A DNA stretch of 61,315 nucleotides, taken from the NCBI GenBank assembly GCA_934434925.1, contig CAKSAC010000011.1, positions 1 to 61,315 of the forward strand, written 5' to 3'. Of the stretch, positions 1 to 8,306 are shown one piece after another; positions within the stretch are counted from its first letter, which is position 1; each line of letters opens with the position of its first letter. Below the pieces are notes generated by a model. That model did no database searches, was not told the origin of the DNA, and saw only the letters and a program-made list of their open reading frames with translations. The position numbers were made by a program, and so were the translations under genes. Source of the DNA: an uncultured Eubacteriales bacterium (GTDB lineage: Bacteria > Bacillota > Clostridia > Oscillospirales > CAG-272).

Positions 1-105
1 CTTTTGTAGTATACCACCCATTTTTCCTTTTGTCAAGGGGGTTTTTTAAGTTTTTTCTCTTTTTTCCGCCTTTTTCCTCCCGAAAAGAAAAAACCGATGC
101 GCATC

Positions 106-310
106 GCGCCGGCCGCCCACCCCGAAAATCGCTGCCTCCGAAAAACGCCGAATCCTCTCTGACGCCGAACCCGCTCGGCTTCTTCCGCGCCGGCCGCTCA
201 CCCCGAAAGCCGCTGCCTCCGAAAAATGCCGAACCCTCTCTGACGTCGAACCCTCTCTGACGCCGAACCCGCTCGGCTTCTTCCGCGCCGGCCGCCCACC
301 CCAAAAGCCC
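106..310. repeat. Three direct copies of an 81-98 bp intergenic repeat
   Basis: Copies begin near 106, 187 and 285 with GCGCCGGCCGCYCACCCC. Copies one and two are 81 bp apart. Copies two and three are 98 bp apart because of a 17-bp internal duplication (CCCTCTCTGACG region). The sequence lies downstream of the terminator that ends the first minus-strand operon. I see no gene in 1-441. The open frames that cross it on both strands simply follow the repeat. Confidence 0.8.
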
Positions 311-441
311 GCGCCGCGCGGCATACCGTTTTTTCCCTTGCACTTTGCAGAAACCACCCTCTGCAAACCGCGCAAAAGGGCCTCCTGTCTCACGTATATA
401 ATAAAAAGGAGGATTGTCGCGCGCTCTCCGCCGGAGCAAGA

Positions 442-464
442 GAAGAAAAACGCCGAACCGGCGG
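442..464 (-). terminator. Intrinsic terminator of the lysS-side operon
   Basis: On the minus strand a CGCCG-GTT-CGGCG hairpin is followed by TTTTTCTTC. It lies about 36 bp beyond the stop codon of the gene at 500-1279, which fits termination of that transcript. Confidence 0.55.
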
Positions 465-499
465 CCCTGAAACGAACCCATCGGTCAGCGTTTTCTTTT

Positions 500-1279
500 T
501 TACGGTTGTTTTTCGTCCGGCAGAGCGGGGAGACGAATCAGGCGGGCTATCACTTCCAGATTGGCTTTGTGCAGTTCTTCCGCCCGCCGCTTCCCGAAAA
601 GGGAGGCCATGGTGCTGACCCGGCGTGCGCAAAGGATCGTGTCTTCTGGCAGGCAAGAAAACCCGCCGTATTCTGAAAGGTTCAGGGAAGAAAGCCGGAT
701 TCCGTACACGGTTCCCCTGTATCTGACGGCTCCCTCGCCGTCCGCCATCTCGGGCGCATATTCCGAAACCGGAAGAAAACCGCCTTCTTTGGCCACCTCT
801 TCAAACAGCGCCGGCGACAAAAGGCAGATCGTCGCTTCTCCGGAAAGAATCTCCTGGGTAAATTGGTCGTGCGCCTTGGCACTCTCCTCGGCGCGATGTC
901 CGGCATCGGTTCCTTCTCCAAGCTCCGCCCCCGTATAAATCAGGTAGGAGTTGATCGCCACCACTACCTTGCCGTCGCCGTTGCGGTCTTTCGTCTGTCC
1001 TGCAACCGTCTTTTCCATGGCGCGCCGATCCACCGGTGAAAGATAGCGATTTCCGGCGTACATGATATAAGCGTCGTCGCCCTTCCCTTTGGCGGCGCAT
1101 TGGGAAATCGAAACAATCGCCACAATCAGCGCAAAAACGCCGATCAACGTCGGCCACTTGTAATGATACCAATAATTCTCCAGTTTTTTCAGAAAAGGGG
1201 AGCGGACGCGGACATCCCCGCGGAATTTTTCTCCGCGCTCCGGTTCTCCCGGCGTACCTCTTTTCTTCTCATCGTCCAT
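500..1279 (-). CDS. Unknown single-pass membrane-anchored protein (259 aa)
   Basis: I do not recognise a named family. The protein starts with about 35 charged cytoplasmic residues, then one transmembrane helix at roughly residues 43-62 (WPTLIGVFALIVAIVSIS), then an outside domain of about 195 residues. Around residue 98 there is a DRNGDGK calcium-loop-like motif (D-x-N-x-D-G), followed by a strand-rich part that vaguely resembles truncated solute-binding proteins. I chose the ATG at 1279 because GAGG lies five bases upstream; a GTG at 1318 is open but has no usable ribosome binding site. It follows lysS after 120 bp, separated by a possible terminator, so it may be a less expressed last gene of the greA-lysS transcript. 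Confidence 0.7.
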   Translation of the reverse strand: MDDEKKRGTPGEPERGEKFRGDVRVRSPFLKKLENYWYHYKWPTLIGVFALIVAIVSISQCAAKGKGDDAYIMYAGNRYLSPVDRRAMEKTVAGQTKDRNGDGKVVVAINSYLIYTGAELGEGTDAGHRAEESAKAHDQFTQEILSGEATICLLSPALFEEVAKEGGFLPVSEYAPEMADGEGAVRYRGTVYGIRLSSLNLSEYGGFSCLPEDTILCARRVSTMASLFGKRRAEELHKANLEVIARLIRLPALPDEKQP

Positions 1280-1323
1280 CCTGTCCTCTTTCTCCGTGCT
1301 CCCGGCACGGTTCGGCACTCTCT

Positions 1324-1354
1324 AAAAACGGGCGGCTTGCAGGGATTGCCCGTT
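1324..1354 (-). terminator. Possible terminator or attenuator after lysS
   Basis: On the minus strand AACGGGC and GCCCGTT form a 7-bp stem with a 14-nt loop followed by TTT. It lies between the lysS stop (1400) and the start of the next gene (1279), so it could reduce expression of that gene. Confidence 0.45.
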
Positions 1355-1399
1355 CTCTCCGGGATCGGCTCCCGGTCCTGCCGGAAAGCGCGCGGCTTT

Positions 1400-3343
1400 T
1401 CAGTACATTTTCGCGCCTGCCGGAATGTGCGGATCGACCATCAGCAAATGAAGCTTTTCCTCGCCGTTTTCGTGATGCACAGCAGAGATGAGCATACCGC
1501 AGGAGTCGATACCCATCATCGCTCTCGGAGGCAGATTTGTGATTGCAATGCAGGTCTTACCCACCAGTTCTTCCGGCTCATAATATTCGTGAATACCGCT
1601 CAAAATGACCCGATCTGTGCCGCTTCCGTCGTCCAAAACAAACTTTAAGAGCTTCTTGGACTTCTTCACGGCTTCGCAGGCTTTGACCTTCACCGCGCGG
1701 AAATCACTCTTGGAAAAGGTGTCAAAATCCACAAAATCCGCAAACAACGGCTCGATCTCCACATTGGAAAAATCAATCGGCTCGTCCTTGCTCTCAATCT
1801 CGGCCATTCCCTCAGCACCGCCGATGATGCCGGCTTCCTCGGGCTTTTTCTCCGGCTTGGGAGCGTCGAGCGGCTTCATGGTGGGGAAAAGGAGAACGTC
1901 GCGGATCGACGCGCTGTCTGTCAGGAGCATGACCAACCGGTCCACCCCGAACCCGAGGCCACCCGTCGGCGGCATGCCGTATTCCAGCGCCGTCACATAG
2001 TCGTAATCGACCTCGGCGCGGCTGCCGGGTTCCTCCGCCCGTTTGTCGGCCACTTGACGTTCAAAGCGTTTTTTCTGGTCGATCGGGTCATTCAGTTCGC
2101 TGAACGCATTGCCGTACTCGGTCGCGTTGATGAAATATTCAAACCGCTCGGTGAATTGCGGTTCATCGGGCTTGCGCTTGGCCAGCGGGCTGTTTTCGAC
2201 CGGATAATCGTAAATAAAGGTCGGCTGGATAAGCTGTTCTTCCACATATGCGTCAAAGAACTCCAAAAGGACCCGTCCGCGCGTGGCATCGGCCGCCACT
2301 TCCACCTTTTTTTCCTTGGCGACGGCGCGCGCTTCTTCGTCGCTCTTCCAGTCGTAATAATCGACCCCGGCATACTTTTTGACCGCCTCCACCATCGTCA
2401 GGCGTTCCCAGTGGCCCATGTCGATCTCTTTCCCCTGATAAACGATCTTCGTGCCGCCGCAGACCTCTTCGGCCAGCGTCCGGTAAAGGTCTTCCACAAG
2501 GTCCATGATTCCGCGATAATCGGTGAAAGCCTGATACAGCTCGATGGTCGTGAACTCGGGGTTGTGCTTGGGGTCCATCCCCTCATTCCGGAAAATCCGG
2601 CCGACCTCATAGACGCGGTGCAATCCGCCGACAATCAGGCGTTTGAGATAGAGTTCGGTTTCAATCCGCAGATACATATCCATATCCAGCGTATTGTGAT
2701 GGGTGATGAAGGGCCGGGCCGCGGCACCGATCTCCAGCGGAACGAGGATCGGCGTATCGACTTCCAGAAAGCCGCGTGCGTCCAGATATGCGCGGATGAG
2801 ACGGAGGATACGGGAACGCTTATAGAACGTGTCGCGCACCTCGGGGTTCATGATCAGGTCCACATACCGTTGCCGGTAACGCAGGTCGGTATTGGTCAGA
2901 CCGTGGAACTTTTCGGGGAGCGGCAGGAGCGCCTTGGCAAGCAGGGTCATCCCCGTGGCATGGACCGATATCTCTCCGGTCTGTGTGCGGAAAACAAATC
3001 CTTCAATCCCGAGGATGTCTCCGATATCCCACTTTTTGAAAGAGGCGTACAGCTCTTCGCCGACATCTTCGCGCCGGACATAAACCTGTATATGCCCGCC
3101 GTTATCGAAAAGGTGCAAAAAAGACGCTTTGCCCATCACGCGCCGGCTGACCATACGCCCGGCAATCGTCACGGTCTTTCCTTCATACTGTTCGTACGCC
3201 GAAAGAATCTCGGAAGACAAAGCGCTGACCGGGTATTTTGTCAACTGAAAAGGATCCTGCCCCGCCGCCTGTAAAGCGGCCAGTTTTTCGCGCCGGATCG
3301 CCAGTTCCCCGGAATAGTTTTCTTCTGTCACGATTTCTGCCAT
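1400..3343 (-). CDS. lysS: Lysyl-tRNA synthetase, class II, with C-terminal tRNA-binding domain
   Basis: Charges tRNA-Lys with lysine in the cytoplasm. The N-terminal anticodon-binding OB fold spans roughly residues 55-150. The class II core follows, with motif 2 at 251-265 (FRNEGMDPKHNPEF) and motif 3 at 462-474 (GLGFGVDRLVMLL). At 647 aa it is about 140 residues longer than the usual LysRS. After a charged linker (about 490-536), residues 537-647 form a second OB fold of the Trbp111/EMAPII type (SDFRAVKVK, ILSGIHEYYEPEELVGK, NLPPRAMMGIDSCGM), normally found at the C-terminus of MetRS. The start at 3343 is set by GAGGAG upstream and agreement with the family; an upstream open stretch is a shadow of greA. 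It lies 10 bp behind greA, so the two are probably co-transcribed. Confidence 0.96.
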   Translation of the reverse strand: MAEIVTEENYSGELAIRREKLAALQAAGQDPFQLTKYPVSALSSEILSAYEQYEGKTVTIAGRMVSRRVMGKASFLHLFDNGGHIQVYVRREDVGEELYASFKKWDIGDILGIEGFVFRTQTGEISVHATGMTLLAKALLPLPEKFHGLTNTDLRYRQRYVDLIMNPEVRDTFYKRSRILRLIRAYLDARGFLEVDTPILVPLEIGAAARPFITHHNTLDMDMYLRIETELYLKRLIVGGLHRVYEVGRIFRNEGMDPKHNPEFTTIELYQAFTDYRGIMDLVEDLYRTLAEEVCGGTKIVYQGKEIDMGHWERLTMVEAVKKYAGVDYYDWKSDEEARAVAKEKKVEVAADATRGRVLLEFFDAYVEEQLIQPTFIYDYPVENSPLAKRKPDEPQFTERFEYFINATEYGNAFSELNDPIDQKKRFERQVADKRAEEPGSRAEVDYDYVTALEYGMPPTGGLGFGVDRLVMLLTDSASIRDVLLFPTMKPLDAPKPEKKPEEAGIIGGAEGMAEIESKDEPIDFSNVEIEPLFADFVDFDTFSKSDFRAVKVKACEAVKKSKKLLKFVLDDGSGTDRVILSGIHEYYEPEELVGKTCIAITNLPPRAMMGIDSCGMLISAVHHENGEEKLHLLMVDPHIPAGAKMY

Positions 3344-3353
3344 ATTCTTCTCC

Positions 3354-3830
3354 TCACGCGCGGCGGACATCTTCGATCCGGATACGGATATCGTTCCCGT
3401 TCGGCAATGTGACGGTGACCTCATCTCCGGCGCGCTTTCCGGCAAGAGCCGCCCCGATCGGAGACAAATCCGAAATCTTTCCGGAAAAAGGATCGGCTTC
3501 ATACGATCCGACAATGTGGTAATTGACTTCCTTTCCCTTTGTCAGGTTGGAGGCCCTGACGAGAGAACCGATCCCGATTACCGAAGCGTCCGCCTCGCTC
3601 TCTTCCGCCACCACGGCGTTTTTGATCATCTCCTGCAACTCGGCCTTGCGGTAGGCCAGTTTCGTCTGTTCGTCCTTCGCCTCGGTATACTCGCTGTTTT
3701 CGGAAAGGTCTCCGAACGCACGGGCGGTGGAAATATCCTTTTTATTTTTTTCAATCGCAACTTCGAGGTCCTCCATTTCCTTGAGAAGCGCCTCATAGCC
3801 GCTTTTGGTATAGATTCTTTCGTTGGACAT
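3354..3830 (-). CDS. greA: Transcription elongation factor GreA
   Basis: Binds the secondary channel of RNA polymerase and stimulates cleavage of backtracked RNA. The 158 aa match the family length. Residues 1-75 form the antiparallel coiled coil, whose tip carries the acidic motif (DLSENSEYTEAKDEQ). The C-terminal FKBP-like domain includes ISDLSPIGAALAGKRAGDEV. AAGGAG lies upstream of the ATG at 3830. The gene is followed by lysS after 10 bp, a greA-lysS pairing common in Bacillota. AT-rich TATAAT-like sequence lies just upstream (3845-3875), but I find no convincing -35, so transcription may continue from the protease gene. Confidence 0.97.
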   Translation of the reverse strand: MSNERIYTKSGYEALLKEMEDLEVAIEKNKKDISTARAFGDLSENSEYTEAKDEQTKLAYRKAELQEMIKNAVVAEESEADASVIGIGSLVRASNLTKGKEVNYHIVGSYEADPFSGKISDLSPIGAALAGKRAGDEVTVTLPNGNDIRIRIEDVRRA

Positions 3831-3887
3831 TGCCTTTTCTCCTTACGGTATATAATTATATTGTATTATATTGTAATTTTCTTCGCG

Positions 3888-5399
3888 TCACGCGGCGGGA
3901 AGCGCCGCACTGCCGGCGCTTTTCATCTCTTCATACGCGGCCGCCAGTTGTGTGTCTTCCTCCGGGGTCATGCGGAAAACGGGTTTGTTCTTTGCCGACT
4001 CGGGCAATTCGACCATGCGATTCGGAACAATTCCGACACCGTTATAGTTTTTCGATGTCGGCGGGTCGTAATAGAAAGTCGTCAGCGAGAGGATGGCATA
4101 TTTCTCTCCCGTTCCGACATACAGCGGCATACTGCTCTGTCCGACGCCCTTGCCGTAGGTCGTTTCCCCGATGACAAGCGCCACGCCGTAATCCTGCAAA
4201 GCCGACGTGAAAAGTTCTCCGGCCGAAGCGGTACGTCCGTTGGCAAGCACCGCCATCGGCAGATTGATTGCATGATTCGGATAATACGTGCGGTTGACCA
4301 TATATGCCGGGCTGTAATCGCGGATTCCTTTGAGCGTGACGGTCGCGTCCTTGTATCGCATATGGACAATTCCGTTCTCCGAGGTATCCGGCAGGATATA
4401 TTCCAGCGTTGCCAGAACCGAGGTCAGGGTTCCGCCCGGGTTGTTGCGCAGGTCAAAAATCAGCGAGGTCGCTCCGTTTTTCACCAGCCATTCATACACT
4501 TCCGCAAACTGGTCGTACGTCTTGTCGTCAAAAGACGTGATCTGCATATACCCGACCCCGCCGGAAAGCAGTTTTCCCGTCACGGTAACTTCGGTGACTT
4601 TTGCACGCGTGACTTCCTTTTCTAAGCGCACCCCGTCCCGCAAAACGGTCACGCGGACCGACGTGCCGATTTCGCCGCGGACGCGGCTGACGGCTTCCTG
4701 ATAGCCGATTTCGGCAACATCTTCGCCATTGATGGCGACCAGCAGATCTCCCGGCAAAATCCCGGCTTTCTCGGCCGGGGAATCCGGAAAAACGGTCAGA
4801 ATATCGATATAGTTCTCGTCGTTCAGCGTGACCGACACGCCGATGCCCGAATATTCGCCTTCCAGTTTTCCGACGTAATCCTCGGAAGAAGACGGCGGAT
4901 AATAGGACCCGAACCGGTCGCCGGACACATCGATATACGCATTGATGAAGATTGCCGTGGCCGCCTCGCTATCCTGCACACGTTCCACATAATATGCGGC
5001 CTCGGCTCTTTCGTATAATGCCCGCAGGCTCTTTGCCACCGGGCGGAATTCACCCACATAATACTCCCGGTACATCCCTTCCGCCAAAAGGGCGGCTTCA
5101 AAATCGACAAGCCCGGTAAAGGCAATCATCTCTTCTTCCGTCACCGTATGCGCGGGCGTTGTCTCTTCTTGGCCGGTCACCGGCGGTTTTTCGGCCTTTT
5201 CGACATAAAAGGCGCGCAGCTCGGAAAGAGCCAACGCGCGTAATTCCGCGATCTCATCCTCGGTGGGGGCGGCCGTTGTTCCTGTGGTGCTGTTCCCCGG
5301 CAGGTCGGGAAAAAGAACGCGGCAGGACACGAACGAACCGCACAAAAGCGTAAGAATCAGAAAACAGAGTAAAGAAAGGCGGGAAAGCGACTTTTTCAC
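3888..5399 (-). CDS. S41 C-terminal processing peptidase, probable lipoprotein
   Basis: A CtpA-type serine protease working outside the membrane. The protein of 503 aa has a lipoprotein-like signal ending at Cys26 (LLCGSFVSC). A helical region follows, then a PDZ domain at about 180-260 (GIGVSV, SPAEKAGILPGD), then the S41 catalytic domain. The Ser/Lys dyad is Ser392 in TASAGELF and Lys417 in TYGKGVGQ. I place the start at GTG 5399, because AAGGAG sits six bases upstream. The ATG at 5417 has no ribosome binding site and would itself encode this Shine-Dalgarno sequence. The lipobox is imperfect (Phe at -3), so a plain signal peptide is an alternative. Spacing of 24 bp to the upstream regulator suggests one operon. 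In spore formers, S41 proteases also act in sporulation signalling; the sequence alone does not decide. Confidence 0.93.
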   Translation of the reverse strand: MKKSLSRLSLLCFLILTLLCGSFVSCRVLFPDLPGNSTTGTTAAPTEDEIAELRALALSELRAFYVEKAEKPPVTGQEETTPAHTVTEEEMIAFTGLVDFEAALLAEGMYREYYVGEFRPVAKSLRALYERAEAAYYVERVQDSEAATAIFINAYIDVSGDRFGSYYPPSSSEDYVGKLEGEYSGIGVSVTLNDENYIDILTVFPDSPAEKAGILPGDLLVAINGEDVAEIGYQEAVSRVRGEIGTSVRVTVLRDGVRLEKEVTRAKVTEVTVTGKLLSGGVGYMQITSFDDKTYDQFAEVYEWLVKNGATSLIFDLRNNPGGTLTSVLATLEYILPDTSENGIVHMRYKDATVTLKGIRDYSPAYMVNRTYYPNHAINLPMAVLANGRTASAGELFTSALQDYGVALVIGETTYGKGVGQSSMPLYVGTGEKYAILSLTTFYYDPPTSKNYNGVGIVPNRMVELPESAKNKPVFRMTPEEDTQLAAAYEEMKSAGSAALPAA

Positions 5400-5423
5400 T
5401 TTTTTCTCCTTGAACATGGCATA

Positions 5424-6524
5424 TCAGAATTTGGCGGGTTTGGAAGCGAGGTATTTTTTGACCATCAACGCCACCTTGAAAGTCACCGCGTGGTCAAATT
5501 CCCGCAAATCCAGCCCGGTCATCTTTCTGATTTTTTCCAGACGGTAGACCAGCGTATTCCGGTGGACATACAGACTTTCCGCCGTTTTGGATACGTTCAG
5601 ATTGTTTTCAAAGAAAGCGCGGACGGTCTTCATTTGGGTGTCGTCGTCACGCGATTCCAGCGACTCCAGCGAGCCTTTTTTGAATACTTCCTGCAAAAAC
5701 GCCTCGCAAAGCGTGGTCGGAAGCTGATAGATCAGCCGCCCGATCCCGAGATTTTCGTAACTGATAACGGTGCGTTCGGTATCAAAGACCTTCCCGACTT
5801 CCAGCGCGATACGCGCTTCTTTGTATGCGCGCGCCAGATCCTTGAGGCTGTCCACCACCGTTCCGATCCCGACATAAACGCGGCGCGGATAGGATTCGGT
5901 CGTCAGGGTCTCCACGATCGCGCCGGCCAGCGTCTCCAGTTCGCGGGCTTCGGTTCCGGCCTCGACCTCTTTCACCAGCACAATATCCTGCTCCCCGATG
6001 TTCAGCACATAATCGCGCGTCTTGTCCGGGAACATCCCCTGAATAATATCATAGGGCATCATATCCACCTTGTCGGAGAACTTGATGACCAGGACGGCGT
6101 GATGTTCTTCGGAAGTGAAATGCAGCTCTTTACTTTTGATATATATGTCGCTCGGCAGGATGTTATCCAGCATGATGTTTTTGATAAAGGAACCTTTATC
6201 GTACTTTTCATCATACAGATTTTTGATATTGGAGAGCGCCACGGCCAGCAAAAGCGTATCCTTGGCCGCCTCTTTGTCATCTCGTTCGGCAAATACGATC
6301 CCGCCGTTTTTCACCGCGGGATTGATAAAGCGGTAGGTAACGCCGTCAAGCACCGCGCAGTCAGAGGAGAAAGCCAGTTCCTCTTGTATATTGCCGCGGA
6401 CCTCACCAATCCGGGAGAGGTCACTGCACGCGGAAACAATCCCCGTTTCATCAATCACACCGACCGTGCAACCGATGGCGTCCTTCATCTGTTGTATGAC
6501 CCCTTGAAACAAACGGTTTGACAT
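5424..6524 (-). CDS. CdaR/PucR-family transcriptional regulator
   Basis: DNA-binding regulator of 366 aa. The N-terminal 90 residues resemble a sugar-acid or small-ligand sensing domain (GCTVGVIDETGIVSACSD). The middle (about 120-250) is a GGDEF-like fold without catalytic residues, as in CdaR. The C-terminal 60 residues carry the PucR-type helix-turn-helix (FFENNLNVSKTAESLYVHRN, then LVYRLEKI). GAGGG precedes the ATG at 6524 by a normal distance, and a sigma-A promoter lies at 6556-6584. The ligand is unknown. The nearby protease and greA-lysS genes give no clue to a sugar-acid regulon, so its targets may be elsewhere. Confidence 0.88.
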   Translation of the reverse strand: MSNRLFQGVIQQMKDAIGCTVGVIDETGIVSACSDLSRIGEVRGNIQEELAFSSDCAVLDGVTYRFINPAVKNGGIVFAERDDKEAAKDTLLLAVALSNIKNLYDEKYDKGSFIKNIMLDNILPSDIYIKSKELHFTSEEHHAVLVIKFSDKVDMMPYDIIQGMFPDKTRDYVLNIGEQDIVLVKEVEAGTEARELETLAGAIVETLTTESYPRRVYVGIGTVVDSLKDLARAYKEARIALEVGKVFDTERTVISYENLGIGRLIYQLPTTLCEAFLQEVFKKGSLESLESRDDDTQMKTVRAFFENNLNVSKTAESLYVHRNTLVYRLEKIRKMTGLDLREFDHAVTFKVALMVKKYLASKPAKF

Positions 6525-6555
6525 ACTTTTCCCTCACTTGTAAATACTGACCTAT

Positions 6556-6584
6556 ATTTTAACGCAACTTTTGTATTTTTTCAA
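6556..6584 (-). promoter_or_regulatory. Sigma-A promoter of the CdaR-like gene
   Basis: Minus strand: TTGAAA, 17-bp spacer, TAAAAT, in an AT-rich island. It lies 32 bp upstream of the ATG at 6524. Confidence 0.55.
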
Positions 6585-6622
6585 TAGAAAAATGAAAAAT
6601 TCACAAAATTATTTTTGTTTGT

Positions 6623-7384
6623 TTATTCAATTTTACCTATATTGCCTAAATCATAAACATAAGCAAGACAGGAAAGCGCAAAAAGCGGCGCTGTTTCACA
6701 ACGCAAAATGCGTTTCCCGAGGCCGGTCAACCGGCATCCGGCGGCCGCGGCCGCGGCCGCTTCTTCCGGGGAGAAGCCCCCCTCGCTCCCGACGACGACC
6801 GCAACCGAGCCGGGCATCCGGCCGGCCGGAAGAAGGCGGGAAAGCGGTTCTGTTCCCTCGCCTTCATAGCAAAACAGCGCAAGATCGGCAGTCGTCGCGG
6901 CTTTCAGCATGTCCGGAAAAGAGAGCGGTTCCGCGACCTTCGGCAACCGCGAACGTCCGCACTGCCCGGCCGCTTCCCGCGCGATCTTGTTGTACCGTTC
7001 GCCGAGGCGGGCGTTCTTTTCCCCGGCCGGGCGACGTATACACCGCGAGGAAAAGAAAGGAATTACTTCGGAAACGCCGAGTTCTACCGCTTTCTGTATC
7101 ACGGTTTCGATTTTATCGCCCTTCGCGTATCCCATATATAAATATATAGGAAGAGGTGGCTCTCCTTCCCCTCGTCGGACCTCTGTCACACGGGCGCTGA
7201 CCGAAGAGGGGCTGATCGATTCCAAGCGGCAGCATGCGTCATTCCCCTCCCCGTCCGAAACAATCAGCGCGTCTCCGACCGCCATCCGCAACGAAAGCGC
7301 GATATGGCGGGCATCTTCGGGCAGGAGCGTCAATTCTCCCCCCACGGTAAACCCGGCCGCCCCCGGCAAAAAGAAGCGCGGCAT
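6623..7384 (-). CDS. rsmE: 16S rRNA m3U1498 methyltransferase RsmE
   Basis: Methylates N3 of U1498 in 16S rRNA using S-adenosylmethionine. The 253-aa protein has an N-terminal PUA-like domain (about 1-75) and a SPOUT methyltransferase domain with the expected knot motifs (IQKAVELGVSEVIPFFSSRC, VVVGSEGGFSPEE, GLGKRILRCETA). The start at 7384 is supported by GGAGG seven bases upstream; an in-frame ATG nine codons earlier lacks one. It begins one base after the prmA stop, so translation is probably coupled. An Ala run in the C-terminal half (EEAAAAAAAGC) is a local low-complexity stretch. Confidence 0.96.
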   Translation of the reverse strand: MPRFFLPGAAGFTVGGELTLLPEDARHIALSLRMAVGDALIVSDGEGNDACCRLESISPSSVSARVTEVRRGEGEPPLPIYLYMGYAKGDKIETVIQKAVELGVSEVIPFFSSRCIRRPAGEKNARLGERYNKIAREAAGQCGRSRLPKVAEPLSFPDMLKAATTADLALFCYEGEGTEPLSRLLPAGRMPGSVAVVVGSEGGFSPEEAAAAAAAGCRLTGLGKRILRCETAPLFALSCLAYVYDLGNIGKIE

Positions 7385-7385
7385 C

Positions 7386-8306
7386 TCAATTCCTCCGGAA
7401 AAGCATGGCAACCCAGTCGTTTTCCCGCTTTTCCCGTATAAATGTGAAGTTTTCTTTACATATCCCGTTCCGTACTTCTTCGGCGCGGGCGGACAATACG
7501 CCGGAAACCGCCATCAATCCCCCGGAGCGCAACACCTCTTTGGCAGAAGGCGCCATCCGCAAAAGAACGTCCGCCACAATATTGGCAGCCATGAAATCGT
7601 AAGCCCCGCCCGAGCGATCAACCGATTGCAAAAGATCGGAAACGCCGCAAAGGATGTTCCCGGCTCCGTCGGCTTCGATGTTCCGGGCTGTCACGCGCAC
7701 GGCCTCCGGGTCGAGATCGTAGGCCGCGCAAAAGGCCGCGCCGAGCCGGGAAGCCGCCAGGGAAAGAATTCCGCTCCCGCACCCGATATCCAAAAAACGC
7801 TCTCCGCCGTGAATCTCCTCGTCCAGAAATTCCATGACCATGCGCGTACTCTCATGCGTCGCCGTGCCGAACGCCGTGCCGGGATCCATGCGCAGGATGC
7901 GTTCACCGGGCGACGCCTGATATTCCTGCCAGGCCGGCACGACCGTCACCCGGCCGACGCGGATGGGATGATAGTACTTCTTCCAGTTCTCCGCCCAGTC
8001 CTCTTCCCGTACGCCTTCTACCTCCACCGAGGCCGTGATCCCGCTGTCAGAGAGCCTCTCACGCACAAAGGACGTGGCTTCAATCAACGGACGCTCCGCC
8101 GGGAGAAAGACCGACACCGCAAACAGGGTGGGGTCTTTTTCGGCCATTTCGCCGCAAAGGACTTCGCCATAAGGACTGTCGCCGGTCAGATCGCTGTAAT
8201 CTTCAATCAGCAGGCCGGGGTCCAGCATGGATAAAATTGCGCACAGATTTTCGCCGTCCGCCGTTTTCCCCCGCAGAGTCAGTTTGTTCCATTCTTTCTC
8301 TTCCAT
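7386..8306 (-). CDS. prmA: Ribosomal protein L11 methyltransferase
   Basis: Trimethylates ribosomal protein L11. The 306 aa include the N-terminal substrate-recognition domain and a class I Rossmann methyltransferase fold with motif I FLDIGCGSGILS, preceded by the family signature GTAFGTATHEST. The ATG at 8306 has AAGGAGAGGG upstream, inside the end of ribF; the two genes overlap by 28 bp. In Bacillus subtilis prmA and rsmE follow dnaJ directly. Here they sit with ribF, about 4 kb beyond the dnaK operon. Confidence 0.96.
   Translation of the reverse strand: MEEKEWNKLTLRGKTADGENLCAILSMLDPGLLIEDYSDLTGDSPYGEVLCGEMAEKDPTLFAVSVFLPAERPLIEATSFVRERLSDSGITASVEVEGVREEDWAENWKKYYHPIRVGRVTVVPAWQEYQASPGERILRMDPGTAFGTATHESTRMVMEFLDEEIHGGERFLDIGCGSGILSLAASRLGAAFCAAYDLDPEAVRVTARNIEADGAGNILCGVSDLLQSVDRSGGAYDFMAANIVADVLLRMAPSAKEVLRSGGLMAVSGVLSARAEEVRNGICKENFTFIREKRENDWVAMLFRRN

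Noticed and set aside
2054..3274. 406-codon plus-strand frame
   Set aside because: It is the antisense shadow of lysS, as are similar long frames opposite pheT, dnaK, glyA, rny and the others.
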